The notes: generated by a model from the letters alone, not told the origin. Counted from the stretch's first letter, positions 51,263-60,068 are shown. The stretch: DNA of 64,000 nucleotides from Streptomyces corallincola (GCF_019104725.1 NZ_JAHRXF010000027.1:1-64000), one strand, 5' to 3'. Numbers and translations: made by a program.

Positions 51263-53070
51263 GCACGTCCGGCTCCCCGAAGCCCGTCATCGGACCCCGG
51301 CCCGCCCCGGCGGGCGGACTGCGCGGGCGGCTGCTCGCCCGGTCCGCCCGGCTGCGGGACACCCCGCCCGGCCCCGGCTACAAATGGGTCGCGCTCTCCA
51401 ACACCACGCTCGGTGTGCTGATCGCCACGATGGACGCCTCCATCGTGATCATCTCGCTGCCCGCGATCTTCCGCGGCATCGGGCTGGACCCGCTCGCGCC
51501 GGGCAACATCGGCTATCTGCTGTGGATGATCCTCGGCTATCTGCTGGTCTCCGCCGTGCTGGTGGTCGTCCTCGGACGGCTCGGGGACATGTTCGGCCGG
51601 GTCCGCATCTACAACCTGGGCTTCCTCGTCTTCGCCTGCGCGTCCGTGGCGCTGTCCCTCGACCCGTTCCGGGCCGGGGCGGGCGCGCTGTGGCTGATCC
51701 TGTGGCGGATCGTGCAGGCGTTCGGCGGCTCGATGCTCACCGCCAACTCGGCGGCCATCCTCACCGACGCGTTCCCGGCCCGGCAGCGCGGCACGGCGCT
51801 GGGCATCAACCAGATCACCGCGCTGGCCGGACAGTTCCTCGGCCTGCTCGCGGGCGGTCTGCTCGCCGCCGTGGACTGGCGGGCCGTGTTCTGGATCAGT
51901 GTCCCCATCAGCATCGCCGGGACCGTCTGGTCGTTCCTGAGCCTGCGCGAGACCGCCTCCGGCGCACGCGGCCGGGTGGACTGGCTGGGCAACGTCACCT
52001 TCGCGGGCGGCGCGGGCATCCTGCTCGCCGGGATCACCTACGGCATCCAGCCCTACGGCGGTCACGCCACCGGCTGGACCAACCCGCTGGTGCTGGGCGG
52101 CCTGATCGGCGGGGCCGCGCTGCTGCTGGCGTTCTGTGTGATCGAGACGCGGGTGGCCGAGCCGATGTTCCGGCTGTCGCTGTTCAAGGTGCGCGCGTTC
52201 GCCGCCGGGAACCTGGCCGCGCTGCTCACCTCGATCGCGCGCGGCGGGCTCCAGTTCATGCTGATCATCTGGCTCCAGGGCATCTGGCTGCCGCTGCACG
52301 GCTACGACTTCGAGGACACCCCGCTGTGGGCGGGCATCTTCATGCTGCCGCTGACCGTGGGCTTCCTGATCGCCGGGCCGCTCTCCGGCTATCTCTCGGA
52401 CCGGTTCGGCGCCCGGATCTTCTCCACCGTTGGGCTCGTCGTGGTCGCCGCGTCCTTCGTCGGACTGCTCGCGCTGCCGATCGACTTCGACTACGGCACG
52501 TTCGCGGGGCTGCTGTTCCTCAACGGGCTCGGCCAGGGCATGTTCTCCTCGCCCAACACCTCGTCCATCATGGGCAGCGTCCCGGCCCGGTACCGGGGCG
52601 TGGCGTCCGGCATGCGGTCCACGTTCCAGAATTCGGGGACCGCGCTGTCCATCGGCGTGTTCTTCTCGCTGATGGTCTCGGGTCTCGCCTCCTCGCTGCC
52701 GGGCACGCTGAGCCACGGGCTCCAGGCGCACGGCGTGCCCGCCGCGACCGCCCACCAGGTGGCCTCGCTGCCCCCGGTGAGCACCCTGTTCGCCACCTTC
52801 CTCGGCAACAACCCCATCGGCCACCTCCTCGGCGGCGGCGATGTCCTGAACCACCTCACGGCGGCCCAGCGTGCCACCCTGACCGGCCACCGCTTCTTCC
52901 CCGAACTGGTCTCCGGCCCCTTCCACCACGGCCTGAGCATCGTCTTCGGCGTGGCCGCGGGCATGGCCCTGGTCTCGGCGGTCGCCTCCGCCCTGCGTGG
53001 CGGCCACGAACCGGCACCGGAGGAGCAGCCGCGACGGGAGCAGCGCCCCGCACCGGTCCGCGAGGGCTGA
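51259..53070 (+). CDS. MFS multidrug transporter, DHA2 type
   Basis: A 603-aa proton-driven exporter with about 14 transmembrane helices. Motif A GRLGDMFGRVRIYNLG; motif C-type region LGINQITALAGQFLGLLAGG; motif D1-like NTTLGVLIATMDASIVIISL, the usual DHA2 opening. A large extracytoplasmic loop near residues 490-560 (LPGTLSHGLQAHGVPAATAH) is also typical. It is cotranscribed with the MarR gene, so it is inducible, but the substrate is unknown. Confidence 0.92.
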   Translation: MSTSGSPKPVIGPRPAPAGGLRGRLLARSARLRDTPPGPGYKWVALSNTTLGVLIATMDASIVIISLPAIFRGIGLDPLAPGNIGYLLWMILGYLLVSAVLVVVLGRLGDMFGRVRIYNLGFLVFACASVALSLDPFRAGAGALWLILWRIVQAFGGSMLTANSAAILTDAFPARQRGTALGINQITALAGQFLGLLAGGLLAAVDWRAVFWISVPISIAGTVWSFLSLRETASGARGRVDWLGNVTFAGGAGILLAGITYGIQPYGGHATGWTNPLVLGGLIGGAALLLAFCVIETRVAEPMFRLSLFKVRAFAAGNLAALLTSIARGGLQFMLIIWLQGIWLPLHGYDFEDTPLWAGIFMLPLTVGFLIAGPLSGYLSDRFGARIFSTVGLVVVAASFVGLLALPIDFDYGTFAGLLFLNGLGQGMFSSPNTSSIMGSVPARYRGVASGMRSTFQNSGTALSIGVFFSLMVSGLASSLPGTLSHGLQAHGVPAATAHQVASLPPVSTLFATFLGNNPIGHLLGGGDVLNHLTAAQRATLTGHRFFPELVSGPFHHGLSIVFGVAAGMALVSAVASALRGGHEPAPEEQPRREQRPAPVREG

Positions 53071-53179
53071 CCGGTCCGGACGGCGGTCGGCCGGGACCAC
53101 GGTCGGCTGGAGCGGCGCCCGGCGGGCAGCGGCAGGCCCGGGCCCAGCCTCGGGGTTCTTGGCCGTCCGCCCGCCCGGA

Positions 53180-53893
53180 CTACTTGGACGGCTCCGAACG
53201 CTCCGGGCCTTCCGCCGAGCCCTCCGCCGGGCCTTCCGTCGAGTCCTTCTCCGCGGCCTGGTCCGGCACGGCTGCCCGGCGGCGCCCGCGGACCACGTGC
53301 CGTACGACGAGGGCGGCGACAAGGACGGCGACCGCGATGACGACGTAGAGGCGGTAGCGGTCGATCGCGTCGTAGATCGTGGTGATGTGGCTGCCCGCCA
53401 GGTAGGCCAGGGAGGACCAGAGGCCGACCCAGAGGGCGGCGCCGAGGGCGTTGCAGAGGAGGAAGCGGAGCCAGTGCATGCCGGTGGTACCGGCGATGAT
53501 GCCGTTGGCCTGCCGCAGCCCCTCCACGAAGCGGGCCACCACTACGATCTTGCCGCCGTGCCGCTGGAAGAACCGCTCCGCCGAGGCGAACCGCTCGGGT
53601 GTGAGCAGGACGTACTTGCCGAAGCGGTGGACGAACGCCCGCCCGCCGGTCCGGCCGATCAGATAGCCGATGTTGTCGCCGACGACGGCCGCGACGAAGG
53701 CGATCACCGCGACGGCGTAGATGTTCAGCTCCCCGGCGCCCGCGTACACCCCGGCGGCCAGCAGGATCGTCTCGCCCGGCGCCGGAACCCCGAAGTCCTC
53801 GACCAGGACGACCCCGCCCACCGCCCAGTAGCCGTAGTCACCGAGCAGCGGTGCCAGATGTGCGAGGGGGCCGGGCAGGGGAGGGGCGGACAT
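53180..53893 (-). CDS. DedA-family membrane protein
   Basis: A 237-aa membrane protein. VEDFGVPAPGETILLAAGVY and VGDNIGYLIGRTGGRAFVHR, FGKYVLLTPERF, ARFVEGLRQANGIIAGTTGM are the conserved DedA segments, including the E, D and R residues needed for function in relatives. DedA proteins flip undecaprenyl phosphate or phospholipids. The C-terminus is a basic then Glu/Ser-rich tail. The start at ATG 53893 was chosen because GGTGGG precedes it. Confidence 0.9.
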   Translation of the reverse strand: MSAPPLPGPLAHLAPLLGDYGYWAVGGVVLVEDFGVPAPGETILLAAGVYAGAGELNIYAVAVIAFVAAVVGDNIGYLIGRTGGRAFVHRFGKYVLLTPERFASAERFFQRHGGKIVVVARFVEGLRQANGIIAGTTGMHWLRFLLCNALGAALWVGLWSSLAYLAGSHITTIYDAIDRYRLYVVIAVAVLVAALVVRHVVRGRRRAAVPDQAAEKDSTEGPAEGSAEGPERSEPSK

Positions 53894-53981
53894 GGGCCCA
53901 CCGTAGCCCGCGCCCGTGCCGCGCACCCGGCCCGACGCACCCGTACGCGCCGGGCACCGGGTGCGTCACGGGCCGTACCCG

Positions 53982-55229
53982 TCAGGGCCGTCCGACCGTG
54001 TCCCGGTCGGGCAGCGACTCCTCCGCCGGGGCGTGCCCGGCCGGTGCCGCCGACGCCTGCCTCCGCCGGTCCAGCAGCCGGGCCAGCCCCAGAGCCAGGG
54101 GTTCGGTCCAGCGGGCGGTCAGGGGACCCATCACGACCAGGATCAGTACGTACGCCGTGGCCAGCGGGCCCAGGTCGGCGCCGACGCCCGCCGTGACGGC
54201 GAGGCCCGCGATGACGATGGAGAACTCGCCGCGTGCCACCAGGGTGCCCCCGGCCCGCCAGCGGCCCTTGGCCGAGATGCCCGCCCGGCGCGCGGCCCAG
54301 TAGCCGGTGGCGATCTTGGTGAGCGCGGTGACGACGGCCAGCGCGAGCGCGGGCAGCAGCACCGGCGGGATGCTCGCCGGGTCGGTGTGCAGGCCGAAGA
54401 AGACGAAGAACACGGCCGCGAACACGTCCCGCAGCGGGGCGAGCAGATTGTGCGCGCCCTCGGCCACCTCGCCGGACAGCGCGATGCCGACCAGGAACGC
54501 GCCGACCGCCGCCGACACCTGGAGCTGCTGCGCGACCCCGGCGACCAGCAGCGTCAGCCCCAGCACCACCAGCAGCAGCTTCTCGGGGTCGTCGGTGGAG
54601 ACGAACCGGGAGATGTGGCGTCCGAAGCGCACCGCCAGCAGCAGTACCAGACCCGCCACGCCGAGCGCGATGGCCAGCGTGACACTGCCCGCGGCCAGGC
54701 CGGTCCCGGCCAGCAGCGCGGTGACCACCGGGAGGTAGACCGCCATCGACAGGTCCTCCAGCACCAGGATGCTGAGGATCACCGGCGTCTCCCGGTTGCC
54801 GATGCGGCCCAGGTCGCCCAGCACCTTGGCGATCACCCCGGACGAGGAGATCCAGGTGATGCCCGCGAGAACGACCGCCGCGATGGGCCCCCAGCCGAGC
54901 AGCAGCGCCATCGCAGCGCCGGGCAGCGCGTTGAGGGCCATGTCCACCAGGCCCGCCGGGTACTGGGTGCGCAGGTTGGAGACGAGATCGCTGGCCGTGT
55001 ACTCCAGGCCCAGCATGAGCAGCAGCAGGACCACGCCGATCTCGGCGCCGATCGCCACGAACTCCTCACTGGCGCCGAGCGGCAGCAGCCCGCCCTCGCC
55101 GAAGGCGAGACCGGCCAGCAGATAGAGGGGGATGGGGGAGAAGCTCAGCCGCGCGGCGAGCCGCCCCAGCAGGCCGAGCCCGAGGATGATCGCGCCGAAC
55201 TCGATCAGGAAGACCGCGGAGGAGTGCAT
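53982..55229 (-). CDS. CPA2-type cation:proton antiporter (KhtU/KefB-like)
   Basis: A 415-aa antiporter with about 12 helices. FLIEFGAIILGLGLLGRLAA, then LSFSPIPLYLLAGLAFGEGG, ITWISSSGVIAKVLGDLGRI (substrate-site region) and VFFGLHTDPASIP match the family. It probably exchanges K+ for H+ and works with the regulatory subunit directly upstream. ATG 55229 follows AGGGAG at 8 nt and is preferred; GTG 55238 overlaps the upstream stop (GTGA). Confidence 0.9.
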   Translation of the reverse strand: MHSSAVFLIEFGAIILGLGLLGRLAARLSFSPIPLYLLAGLAFGEGGLLPLGASEEFVAIGAEIGVVLLLLMLGLEYTASDLVSNLRTQYPAGLVDMALNALPGAAMALLLGWGPIAAVVLAGITWISSSGVIAKVLGDLGRIGNRETPVILSILVLEDLSMAVYLPVVTALLAGTGLAAGSVTLAIALGVAGLVLLLAVRFGRHISRFVSTDDPEKLLLVVLGLTLLVAGVAQQLQVSAAVGAFLVGIALSGEVAEGAHNLLAPLRDVFAAVFFVFFGLHTDPASIPPVLLPALALAVVTALTKIATGYWAARRAGISAKGRWRAGGTLVARGEFSIVIAGLAVTAGVGADLGPLATAYVLILVVMGPLTARWTEPLALGLARLLDRRRQASAAPAGHAPAEESLPDRDTVGRP

Positions 55230-55234
55230 GACGG

Positions 55235-55720
55235 TCACTCCCTGCCGAGGATCTCGGCCGCCGCATCGACGCCCTCACGGGTGCCGATGACGATCAGGGT
55301 GTCCCCGCCCGCGAGCCGGAAGTCTGGGCCGGGCGAGGGGATCGCCTCGGCGCGGCGCAGGACCGCGACGATCGACACGCCCGTCTCGGTGCGCATCCTG
55401 GTGTCCCCGAGCAGCCGCCCGTTCCAGTGCGACACCGAGGACAGCGAGATCCGCTCGGCCACCAGACCCAGCTCGGTGGTGGAGAGCAGACTCGGGCTGT
55501 GGTGCGTCGGCATCAGCGCGTCCACCAGGGCCTCGGCCTCGCCGCCCGTGAGGCGGACGGACAGCGCGCAGGCGTCGGGGTCGTCGCCCCGGTAGGCGCT
55601 CAGTGTTCTCGACCCGTCCCGGTGCGCGACGACCGACAGGCGGCCCCGTTCCCGCGTGGTCAGGTCGTACCGGACACCGATGCCCGGCAATGGCGTGCTG
55701 CTGGTGCGTGCGGCGCCCAA
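55235..55720 (-). CDS. KhtT-like regulatory subunit of a cation:proton antiporter (TrkA_C domain)
   Basis: A 161-aa protein. The N-terminal part STPLPGIGVRYDLTTRERGR and the C-terminal TrkA_C domain (RTETGVSIVAVLRRAEAIPS, PDFRLAGGDTLIVIGTREGV) are as in KhtT. The TrkA_C domain probably binds a nucleotide ligand. TTG 55720 is the likely start because AGGGGGG lies 5 nt upstream and the family begins at GAARTSSTPLPG; ATG 55762 is an alternative. Coupled to the antiporter gene. Confidence 0.85.
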   Translation of the reverse strand: MGAARTSSTPLPGIGVRYDLTTRERGRLSVVAHRDGSRTLSAYRGDDPDACALSVRLTGGEAEALVDALMPTHHSPSLLSTTELGLVAERISLSSVSHWNGRLLGDTRMRTETGVSIVAVLRRAEAIPSPGPDFRLAGGDTLIVIGTREGVDAAAEILGRE

Positions 55721-55878
55721 GGCTGCCCCCCTGTGTTCTTGACCTTCTCTTGGCGAAGTCATTGCCCGAAGCCTAACCCGAAGGCGAACAGCAGTCCGAA
55801 GACCTGTGGACAACTCTCCGCCGGGGGGCCGCGAACGCCGGAGCCTGTGGACAAAGGGGGCTGGGGGAGCGGGCCGTG

Positions 55879-56049
55879 CTATACGGCGGTGCCGTCACCG
55901 CCCGGACCGGGCTGGCAGGTGTGGCAGAGCTGGTGCTCGCCGTCGCGGGTGACGACAGTGCCCCAGCCCAGGCAGTGCTCGCAGTCGCGGGCCAGGCCGA
56001 GGTCGGGGCGGGGGATCGGGAGGGCGTGGTGAGGAACTCCGTGGGCCAT
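55879..56049 (-). CDS. Small zinc-ribbon protein
   Basis: A 56-aa ORF, short but well formed. Two CxxC pairs (DCEHC and LCHTC) are separated by LGWGTVVTRDGEHQ, as in one zinc ribbon, after an N-terminal stretch rich in His and Pro (HGVPHHALPIPRPDLG). AAGGAG lies upstream of the ATG at 56049 at an 11-nt spacing. A credible promoter (TGGACA-N16-CATAAT) precedes it. Function unknown; such small ribbons often assist ribosomal or transcription complexes. Confidence 0.7.
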   Translation of the reverse strand: MAHGVPHHALPIPRPDLGLARDCEHCLGWGTVVTRDGEHQLCHTCQPGPGGDGTAV

Positions 56050-56093
56050 GCGGGGTGCGGCTCCTTGCCGGTGGGGATCGCAGGTCCGAATGG

Positions 56094-56160
56094 CTTAATT
56101 ATGTCCTACTTTTCCCCTGTGTCCAGGTTTTTCTGGCACTGAGTGCCAGAAAAACCTGGA
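56094..56160 (-). promoter_or_regulatory. AT-rich promoter with perfect 19-bp inverted repeat, upstream of the zinc-ribbon gene
   Basis: Plus-strand positions 56122-56140 and 56142-56160 are perfect 19-bp arms (TCCAGGTTTTTCTGGCACT and its complement) with one base between. The outer bases flank TTTTT/AAAAA runs, and the core is CTGGCACT/AGTGCCAG. On the minus strand TGGACA follows the repeat, then 16 nt and CATAAT, forming a promoter for the zinc-ribbon gene. The repeat also lies just beyond the aldo/keto reductase stop (56181), so it may act as that gene's terminator. Confidence 0.65.
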
Positions 56161-56180
56161 ACGCGAGGACGACGCCGGGC

Positions 56181-57224
56181 TCAGCCCATGTTGCCGAGGC
56201 GCGCGTCCTGCCACAGGTCCACGCCGCCGTCGGTGGCGTACTTGTCGATCTCGGCCAGCTCCTCCGCGCCGAACTCCAGGTTCTCCAGCGCCGCCACGTT
56301 CTGCTCCAGCTGCTCCACCCGCGAGGCGCCGATCACCAGCGAGGTGACCCGCTCGTCCCGCAGCGCCCAGGCCAGCGCCATCTGCGCCAGGCTCTGCCCG
56401 CGCCGGGCCGCGATGTCGTTCAGCGCGCGCAGCCGCCCCGTCATCTCCTCGGTCAGCCAGGAGGAGTCGAACGACTTGCCCGCCGCCGCGCGGGAGTCCT
56501 CCGGGACCCCGTCCAGGTAGCGGCCGGTGAGCAGACCCTGCGCCAGCGCGGTGAAGCCGATGACGCCGAAGCCCTCCTCCTGCGCCACGTCCAGCAGGCC
56601 GTCCGTCTCGATCCAGCGGTTGAGCATGCTGTAGGACGGCTGGTGGATCAGCAGCGGCGTGCCCAGGTCGCGCAGGATCGCGGCGGCCTGCCGGGTGCGC
56701 TCCGGGTCGTAGGAGGAGATGCCGACGTAGAGCGCCTTGCCCTGGCGGACGGCGGTGTCGAGCGCCCCCATCGTCTCCTCCAGCGGCGTGGTCGCGTCCA
56801 GCCGGTGGGAGTAGAAGATGTCCACGTAGTCCAGGCCCATGCGGCTCAGGGACTGGTCCAGGGAGGACAGCAGGTACTTGCGGGAGCCGCCGCCCTGCCC
56901 GTAGGGGCCGGGCCACATGTCCCAGCCCGCCTTGGTGGAGATCACCATCTCGTCGCGGTACGGCGCCAGGTCCTGCTTCATCAGGCGGCCGAAGTTGATC
57001 TCGGCGGAGCCGTACGGCGGGCCGTAGTTGTTGGCCAGGTCGTGGTGGGTGATCCCGAGGTCGAAGGCGCGCAGCGCGATGTCGCGCTGGGTCTCGAAGG
57101 AGCGGTCGTCGCCGAAGTTGTGCCAGTAGCCGAGCGAGAGCAGTGGCAGGTCGAGGCCCGACCGGCCGGTGCGCCGGTAGCGCATGGTGCCGTCGTAACG
57201 GCCGGGGTCAGCGACGTGGGTCAT
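56181..57224 (-). CDS. Aldo/keto reductase, YghZ (L-glyceraldehyde-3-phosphate reductase) type
   Basis: A 347-aa reductase. Opening THVADPGRYDGTMRYRRTGR, SGLDLPLLSLGYWHNFGDDR, then ANNYGPPYGSAEINFGRLMK with the catalytic Tyr; Lys in VISTKAGWDMWPGPYGQGG; His in YVDIFYSHRLDATTPLEETM; cofactor segment TSLVIGASRVEQLEQNVAAL. YghZ relatives reduce methylglyoxal and L-glyceraldehyde-3-phosphate. GGAGAAGACCCG precedes the ATG at 57224. Divergent from the ProP-type transporter. Confidence 0.92.
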   Translation of the reverse strand: MTHVADPGRYDGTMRYRRTGRSGLDLPLLSLGYWHNFGDDRSFETQRDIALRAFDLGITHHDLANNYGPPYGSAEINFGRLMKQDLAPYRDEMVISTKAGWDMWPGPYGQGGGSRKYLLSSLDQSLSRMGLDYVDIFYSHRLDATTPLEETMGALDTAVRQGKALYVGISSYDPERTRQAAAILRDLGTPLLIHQPSYSMLNRWIETDGLLDVAQEEGFGVIGFTALAQGLLTGRYLDGVPEDSRAAAGKSFDSSWLTEEMTGRLRALNDIAARRGQSLAQMALAWALRDERVTSLVIGASRVEQLEQNVAALENLEFGAEELAEIDKYATDGGVDLWQDARLGNMG

Positions 57225-57470
57225 CGGGTCTTCTCCGGGTGGTGCCGTAGGTGATTCCCCTCCAGAGTGAGGGGATTCGTCCACCCTGCGCCCTGGCCGT
57301 GCGCAAGTCCAACCACCGTGTGCAATGGGATTGAGCGGCACCGCTTCTGAATGTCCCGGCCGCCGCGCCGGGGTGCGGCGACCCGTTGCGGGTGTGACGG
57401 GTGCGAAGGAGGGCAGCCGGATGGGGCACAAGGAGTCGAACACGGCGCGAGGGCCGGAAAGGGAGGGCCC

Positions 57471-59018
57471 GTGAGCGCGGCGACGCCCGAGGGACAGCAC
57501 GGCGGCGGAGCGGGGAGCGGAACCGCCCGGTCGGTGGCGGAGCTGCCCCGCCAGGTGCGCGAGGAGCTGACCCGGCGGCTGCGCCGCAACCGGCGCGCCT
57601 TCGGCAAGGACGACGTACAGGTGGTCGAACGCCCCCTGCTCAAGCGGGCCGTCGGCGCCTCCGCGCTGGGCAACTGCATGGAGTGGTTCGACTTCGGCGT
57701 CTACAGCTACCTCGCCGCCACTCTCGGCAAGGTCTTCTTCCCCGGCGCCTCGCCCGGCGCCCAGGTGATCTCCTCGTTCGCCACCTTCGCCGCCGCGTTC
57801 GTGGTCCGGCCGCTCGGCGGCCTGGTCTTCGGCCCGCTCGGCGACCGGATCGGCCGGCAGAAGGTCCTCGCCACCACCATGATCATGATGGCGGCCGGAA
57901 CGTTCGCCATCGGAATCATCCCCGGCTACGCCACGATCGGCATCGCCGCCCCGATCCTGCTCCTGCTCGCCCGGATGGTGCAGGGCTTCTCCACCGGCGG
58001 CGAGTACGGCGGCGCGACCACGTTCGTCGCCGAGTACTCCCCGGACCGGCGGCGCGGCTTCCTGTCCAGCTGGCTCGACTTCGGCACCTTCGTCGGCTAC
58101 GCCCTCGGGTCGGCACTGGTCACCGTGCTGAACCTCGCGCTCACCGACGCCCAGATGCTCTCCTGGGGCTGGCGCCTGCCGTTCCTGATCGCCGGACCGC
58201 TCGGTGTCATCGGCCTCTACATGCGGCTGAAGCTGGAGGAGTCCCCGGCCTTCCAGCAGCAGCTGGACGCGCACGAGGAGAGCATGGCCACGGAGTCTGC
58301 CGGTACCGAGTTCAAGAAGATCATCCGCGACCACTGGCAGGCGCTGCTCGTCTGCATGGGCCTGGTGCTGCTGTACAACGTCACCAACTACATGGTCACC
58401 GGCTATCTGCCGACGTATCAGACCGAGACGCTGCACCGGTCCAGCGGTTCCGCCGATGTGCTCGTGCTCATCGGCATGGTGTGGATCGTCGTACTGATCA
58501 CCTTCCTCGGACGGCTCAGCGACCGGATCGGCAGGCGCCCGCTGTACGGCGTGTCCGCCGCCGCGATGATCGTGCTCGCCGTGCCCGCCTTCCTGCTCAT
58601 CAAGGCGCACGGCACCTGGGCGCCGGTCCTCGGGGTGCTGCTGCTCTCCACGCTGCTGGCCTGCTTCGCCGCGCCCAGCGCCGCGACCCTGCCCGCGTTG
58701 TTCCCGACCGCCGTGCGGTACGCCGCGATGGGCATCGGATTCAACTTCGCCGTCGCCGCGTTCGGCGGCACCACGCCACTGGTCACCGCCGCCCTGGTGG
58801 ACCTCACCGGCGACGACCTGATGCCCGCGTACTACCTGATGCTGGCCGGTGCCATCGGCCTGATCACGGTGAAGTTCCTCCCCGAGAGCGCCCAGGTGCC
58901 GCTGAACGGTTCGCAGCCGATGGTCGGCTCCAAGGAGGAGCGCCGCGAGCTGATCCTGACCTCCAGGGAGCTGTACGCGCACGCGCGCACCTCCCGGACG
59001 GAGAGCCCCCAGGGCTGA
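57471..59018 (+). CDS. MFS metabolite:H+ symporter, ProP type
   Basis: A 515-aa transporter with 12 transmembrane helices after a hydrophilic N-terminus of 65 residues. ASALGNCMEWFDFGVYSYLA is the family opening; GPLGDRIGRQKVLATTMI is motif A; GFSTGGEYGGATTFVAEYSP, DRRRGFLSSW is the ProP signature. ProP carries osmoprotectants such as proline and betaine; relatives take up citrate or shikimate. GGGAGGGCCC precedes GTG 57471. A strong 23-bp terminator follows. Confidence 0.92.
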   Translation: MSAATPEGQHGGGAGSGTARSVAELPRQVREELTRRLRRNRRAFGKDDVQVVERPLLKRAVGASALGNCMEWFDFGVYSYLAATLGKVFFPGASPGAQVISSFATFAAAFVVRPLGGLVFGPLGDRIGRQKVLATTMIMMAAGTFAIGIIPGYATIGIAAPILLLLARMVQGFSTGGEYGGATTFVAEYSPDRRRGFLSSWLDFGTFVGYALGSALVTVLNLALTDAQMLSWGWRLPFLIAGPLGVIGLYMRLKLEESPAFQQQLDAHEESMATESAGTEFKKIIRDHWQALLVCMGLVLLYNVTNYMVTGYLPTYQTETLHRSSGSADVLVLIGMVWIVVLITFLGRLSDRIGRRPLYGVSAAAMIVLAVPAFLLIKAHGTWAPVLGVLLLSTLLACFAAPSAATLPALFPTAVRYAAMGIGFNFAVAAFGGTTPLVTAALVDLTGDDLMPAYYLMLAGAIGLITVKFLPESAQVPLNGSQPMVGSKEERRELILTSRELYAHARTSRTESPQG

Positions 59019-59031
59019 CCGCCTCCTCCGG

Positions 59032-59081
59032 GGGTACGCGTCGGGCGCCGGACCGCACGGTCCGGCGCCCGACGCGTACCC
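59032..59081. terminator. Perfect 23-bp terminator hairpin after the ProP-type gene
   Basis: Arms 59032-59054 and 59059-59081 are perfectly complementary with loop GCAC (outer GGGTACGCG, inner GCCGGACC). It is 13 bp beyond the stop at 59018 and ahead of the chitosanase promoter, insulating the two. Confidence 0.85.
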
Positions 59082-59141
59082 TCCGGTTCTCTGTTCGATC
59101 CTACGAACTTTCCGCGCGACGGATTCCGGAAGCGCCCAGGG

Positions 59142-59166
59142 ACTGGTAGGAAACTTTCCTACCAGT
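59142..59166 (+). promoter_or_regulatory. CsnR-type palindrome upstream of the chitosanase gene
   Basis: ACTGGTAGGAAA (59142-59153), C, TTTCCTACCAGT (59155-59166): perfect 12-bp arms. The core AGGAAAC.TTTCCT-like layout matches the operator described upstream of Streptomyces chitosanase (csn) genes, bound by the ROK-family repressor CsnR. It ends 44 nt before the GTG at 59211. The regulator gene is not in the window. Confidence 0.75.
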
Positions 59167-59210
59167 GTGGTACGGACCAACTCCCCACCCCCACTCCCCT
59201 TGGAGTCCCC

Positions 59211-60065
59211 GTGGTGCATGCAGACCGCGAGCAGGCCGACCCGGCCCGCTTCTCCCGCCGGGCGATCGTCGCCGCCCTCGGTGCCGCCGCCTCCGGTGTC
59301 CTGCTCGGCGCCGGACGCCCCGCTTCCGCACACGCCGCCCCGCGCGGCGCGGCGGCGGTCGGCCTGGACGATCCCGCGAAGAAGGAGATCGCCATGAAAC
59401 TGGTCTCCAGCGCGGAGAACTCCTCGCTCGACTGGAAGGCGCAGTACCAGTACATCGAGGACATCGGCGACGGGCGCGGCTACACCGCCGGGATCATCGG
59501 CTTCTGCTCGGGCACCGGCGACATGCTCGAACTCGTCCAGCTCTACGCCGACCGCCGCCCCGGCAACGTCCTCGCCGCCTACCTGCCCGCGCTGCGCCGG
59601 GTCAACGGCAGCGACTCGCACAGCGGGCTCGACCCGAACTACCCGCGCGACTGGCGCACCGCCGCCCAGGACGGCGCGTTCCAGCAGGCCCAGAACGACG
59701 AGAGGGACCGCGTCTACTTCAACCCCGCCGTCTCCTACGGCAAGTCCGACGGGCTGCGCGCCCTCGGGCAGTTCGCCTACTACGACGCCCTCGTCATGCA
59801 CGGCGACGGCAGCGACCCCGTCAGCTTCGGCGGCATCCGGCAGCGCGCCCTGCGCAGTGCCCGGCCCCCGGCCCAGGGCGGCGACGAGCGGACGTACCTC
59901 AACGCCTTCCTCGACGCCCGGACATGGGCCATGCGGCAGGAGGAGGCACACAGCGACACCAGCCGGGTGGACACCGAGCAGCGGGTCTTCCTGAACAACG
60001 GCAACCTCGACCTGAACACACCGCTGGACTGGAAGGTCTACGGGGACCCGTACCACATCGGCTGA
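59211..60065 (+). CDS. csn: Secreted GH46 chitosanase (Tat-exported)
   Basis: A 284-aa enzyme that cleaves chitosan. The signal peptide (to about residue 44) has a twin-arginine motif in FSRRAIVAALGAAASG. The mature GH46 domain starts near GLDDPAKKEIAMKLVSSAEN; the catalytic Glu is in SSAENSSLDWK and the catalytic Asp in IEDIGDGRGYTAG, equivalent to Glu22 and Asp40 of the N174 enzyme. FNPAVSYGKSDGLRALGQFA and DTSRVDTEQRVFLNNGNLDL are typical. GGAG precedes GTG 59211. Probably repressed through the palindrome at 59142 and induced by chitosan oligomers. Confidence 0.95.
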   Translation: MVHADREQADPARFSRRAIVAALGAAASGVLLGAGRPASAHAAPRGAAAVGLDDPAKKEIAMKLVSSAENSSLDWKAQYQYIEDIGDGRGYTAGIIGFCSGTGDMLELVQLYADRRPGNVLAAYLPALRRVNGSDSHSGLDPNYPRDWRTAAQDGAFQQAQNDERDRVYFNPAVSYGKSDGLRALGQFAYYDALVMHGDGSDPVSFGGIRQRALRSARPPAQGGDERTYLNAFLDARTWAMRQEEAHSDTSRVDTEQRVFLNNGNLDLNTPLDWKVYGDPYHIG

Positions 60066-60068
60066 GGG

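Noticed and set aside
56122..56160. CIRCE/HrcA site
   Set aside because: The core GCACT-AGTGC superficially resembles CIRCE, but CIRCE has a 9-nt spacer between TTAGCACTC and GAGTGCTAA; here the spacer is one base and the arms differ.
57246..57300. Operator-like repeat TCCCCTC-N6-GAGGGGA upstream of the aldo/keto reductase gene
   Set aside because: Only 7 bp arms in a GC-rich context and no promoter elements at the right spacing.
56181..60056. A single 1291-codon minus-strand frame
   Set aside because: Only the last 347 codons encode the aldo/keto reductase; the rest is antisense to the ProP-type transporter and chitosanase genes. The ATG at 57224 with GGAGAAG is the real start.
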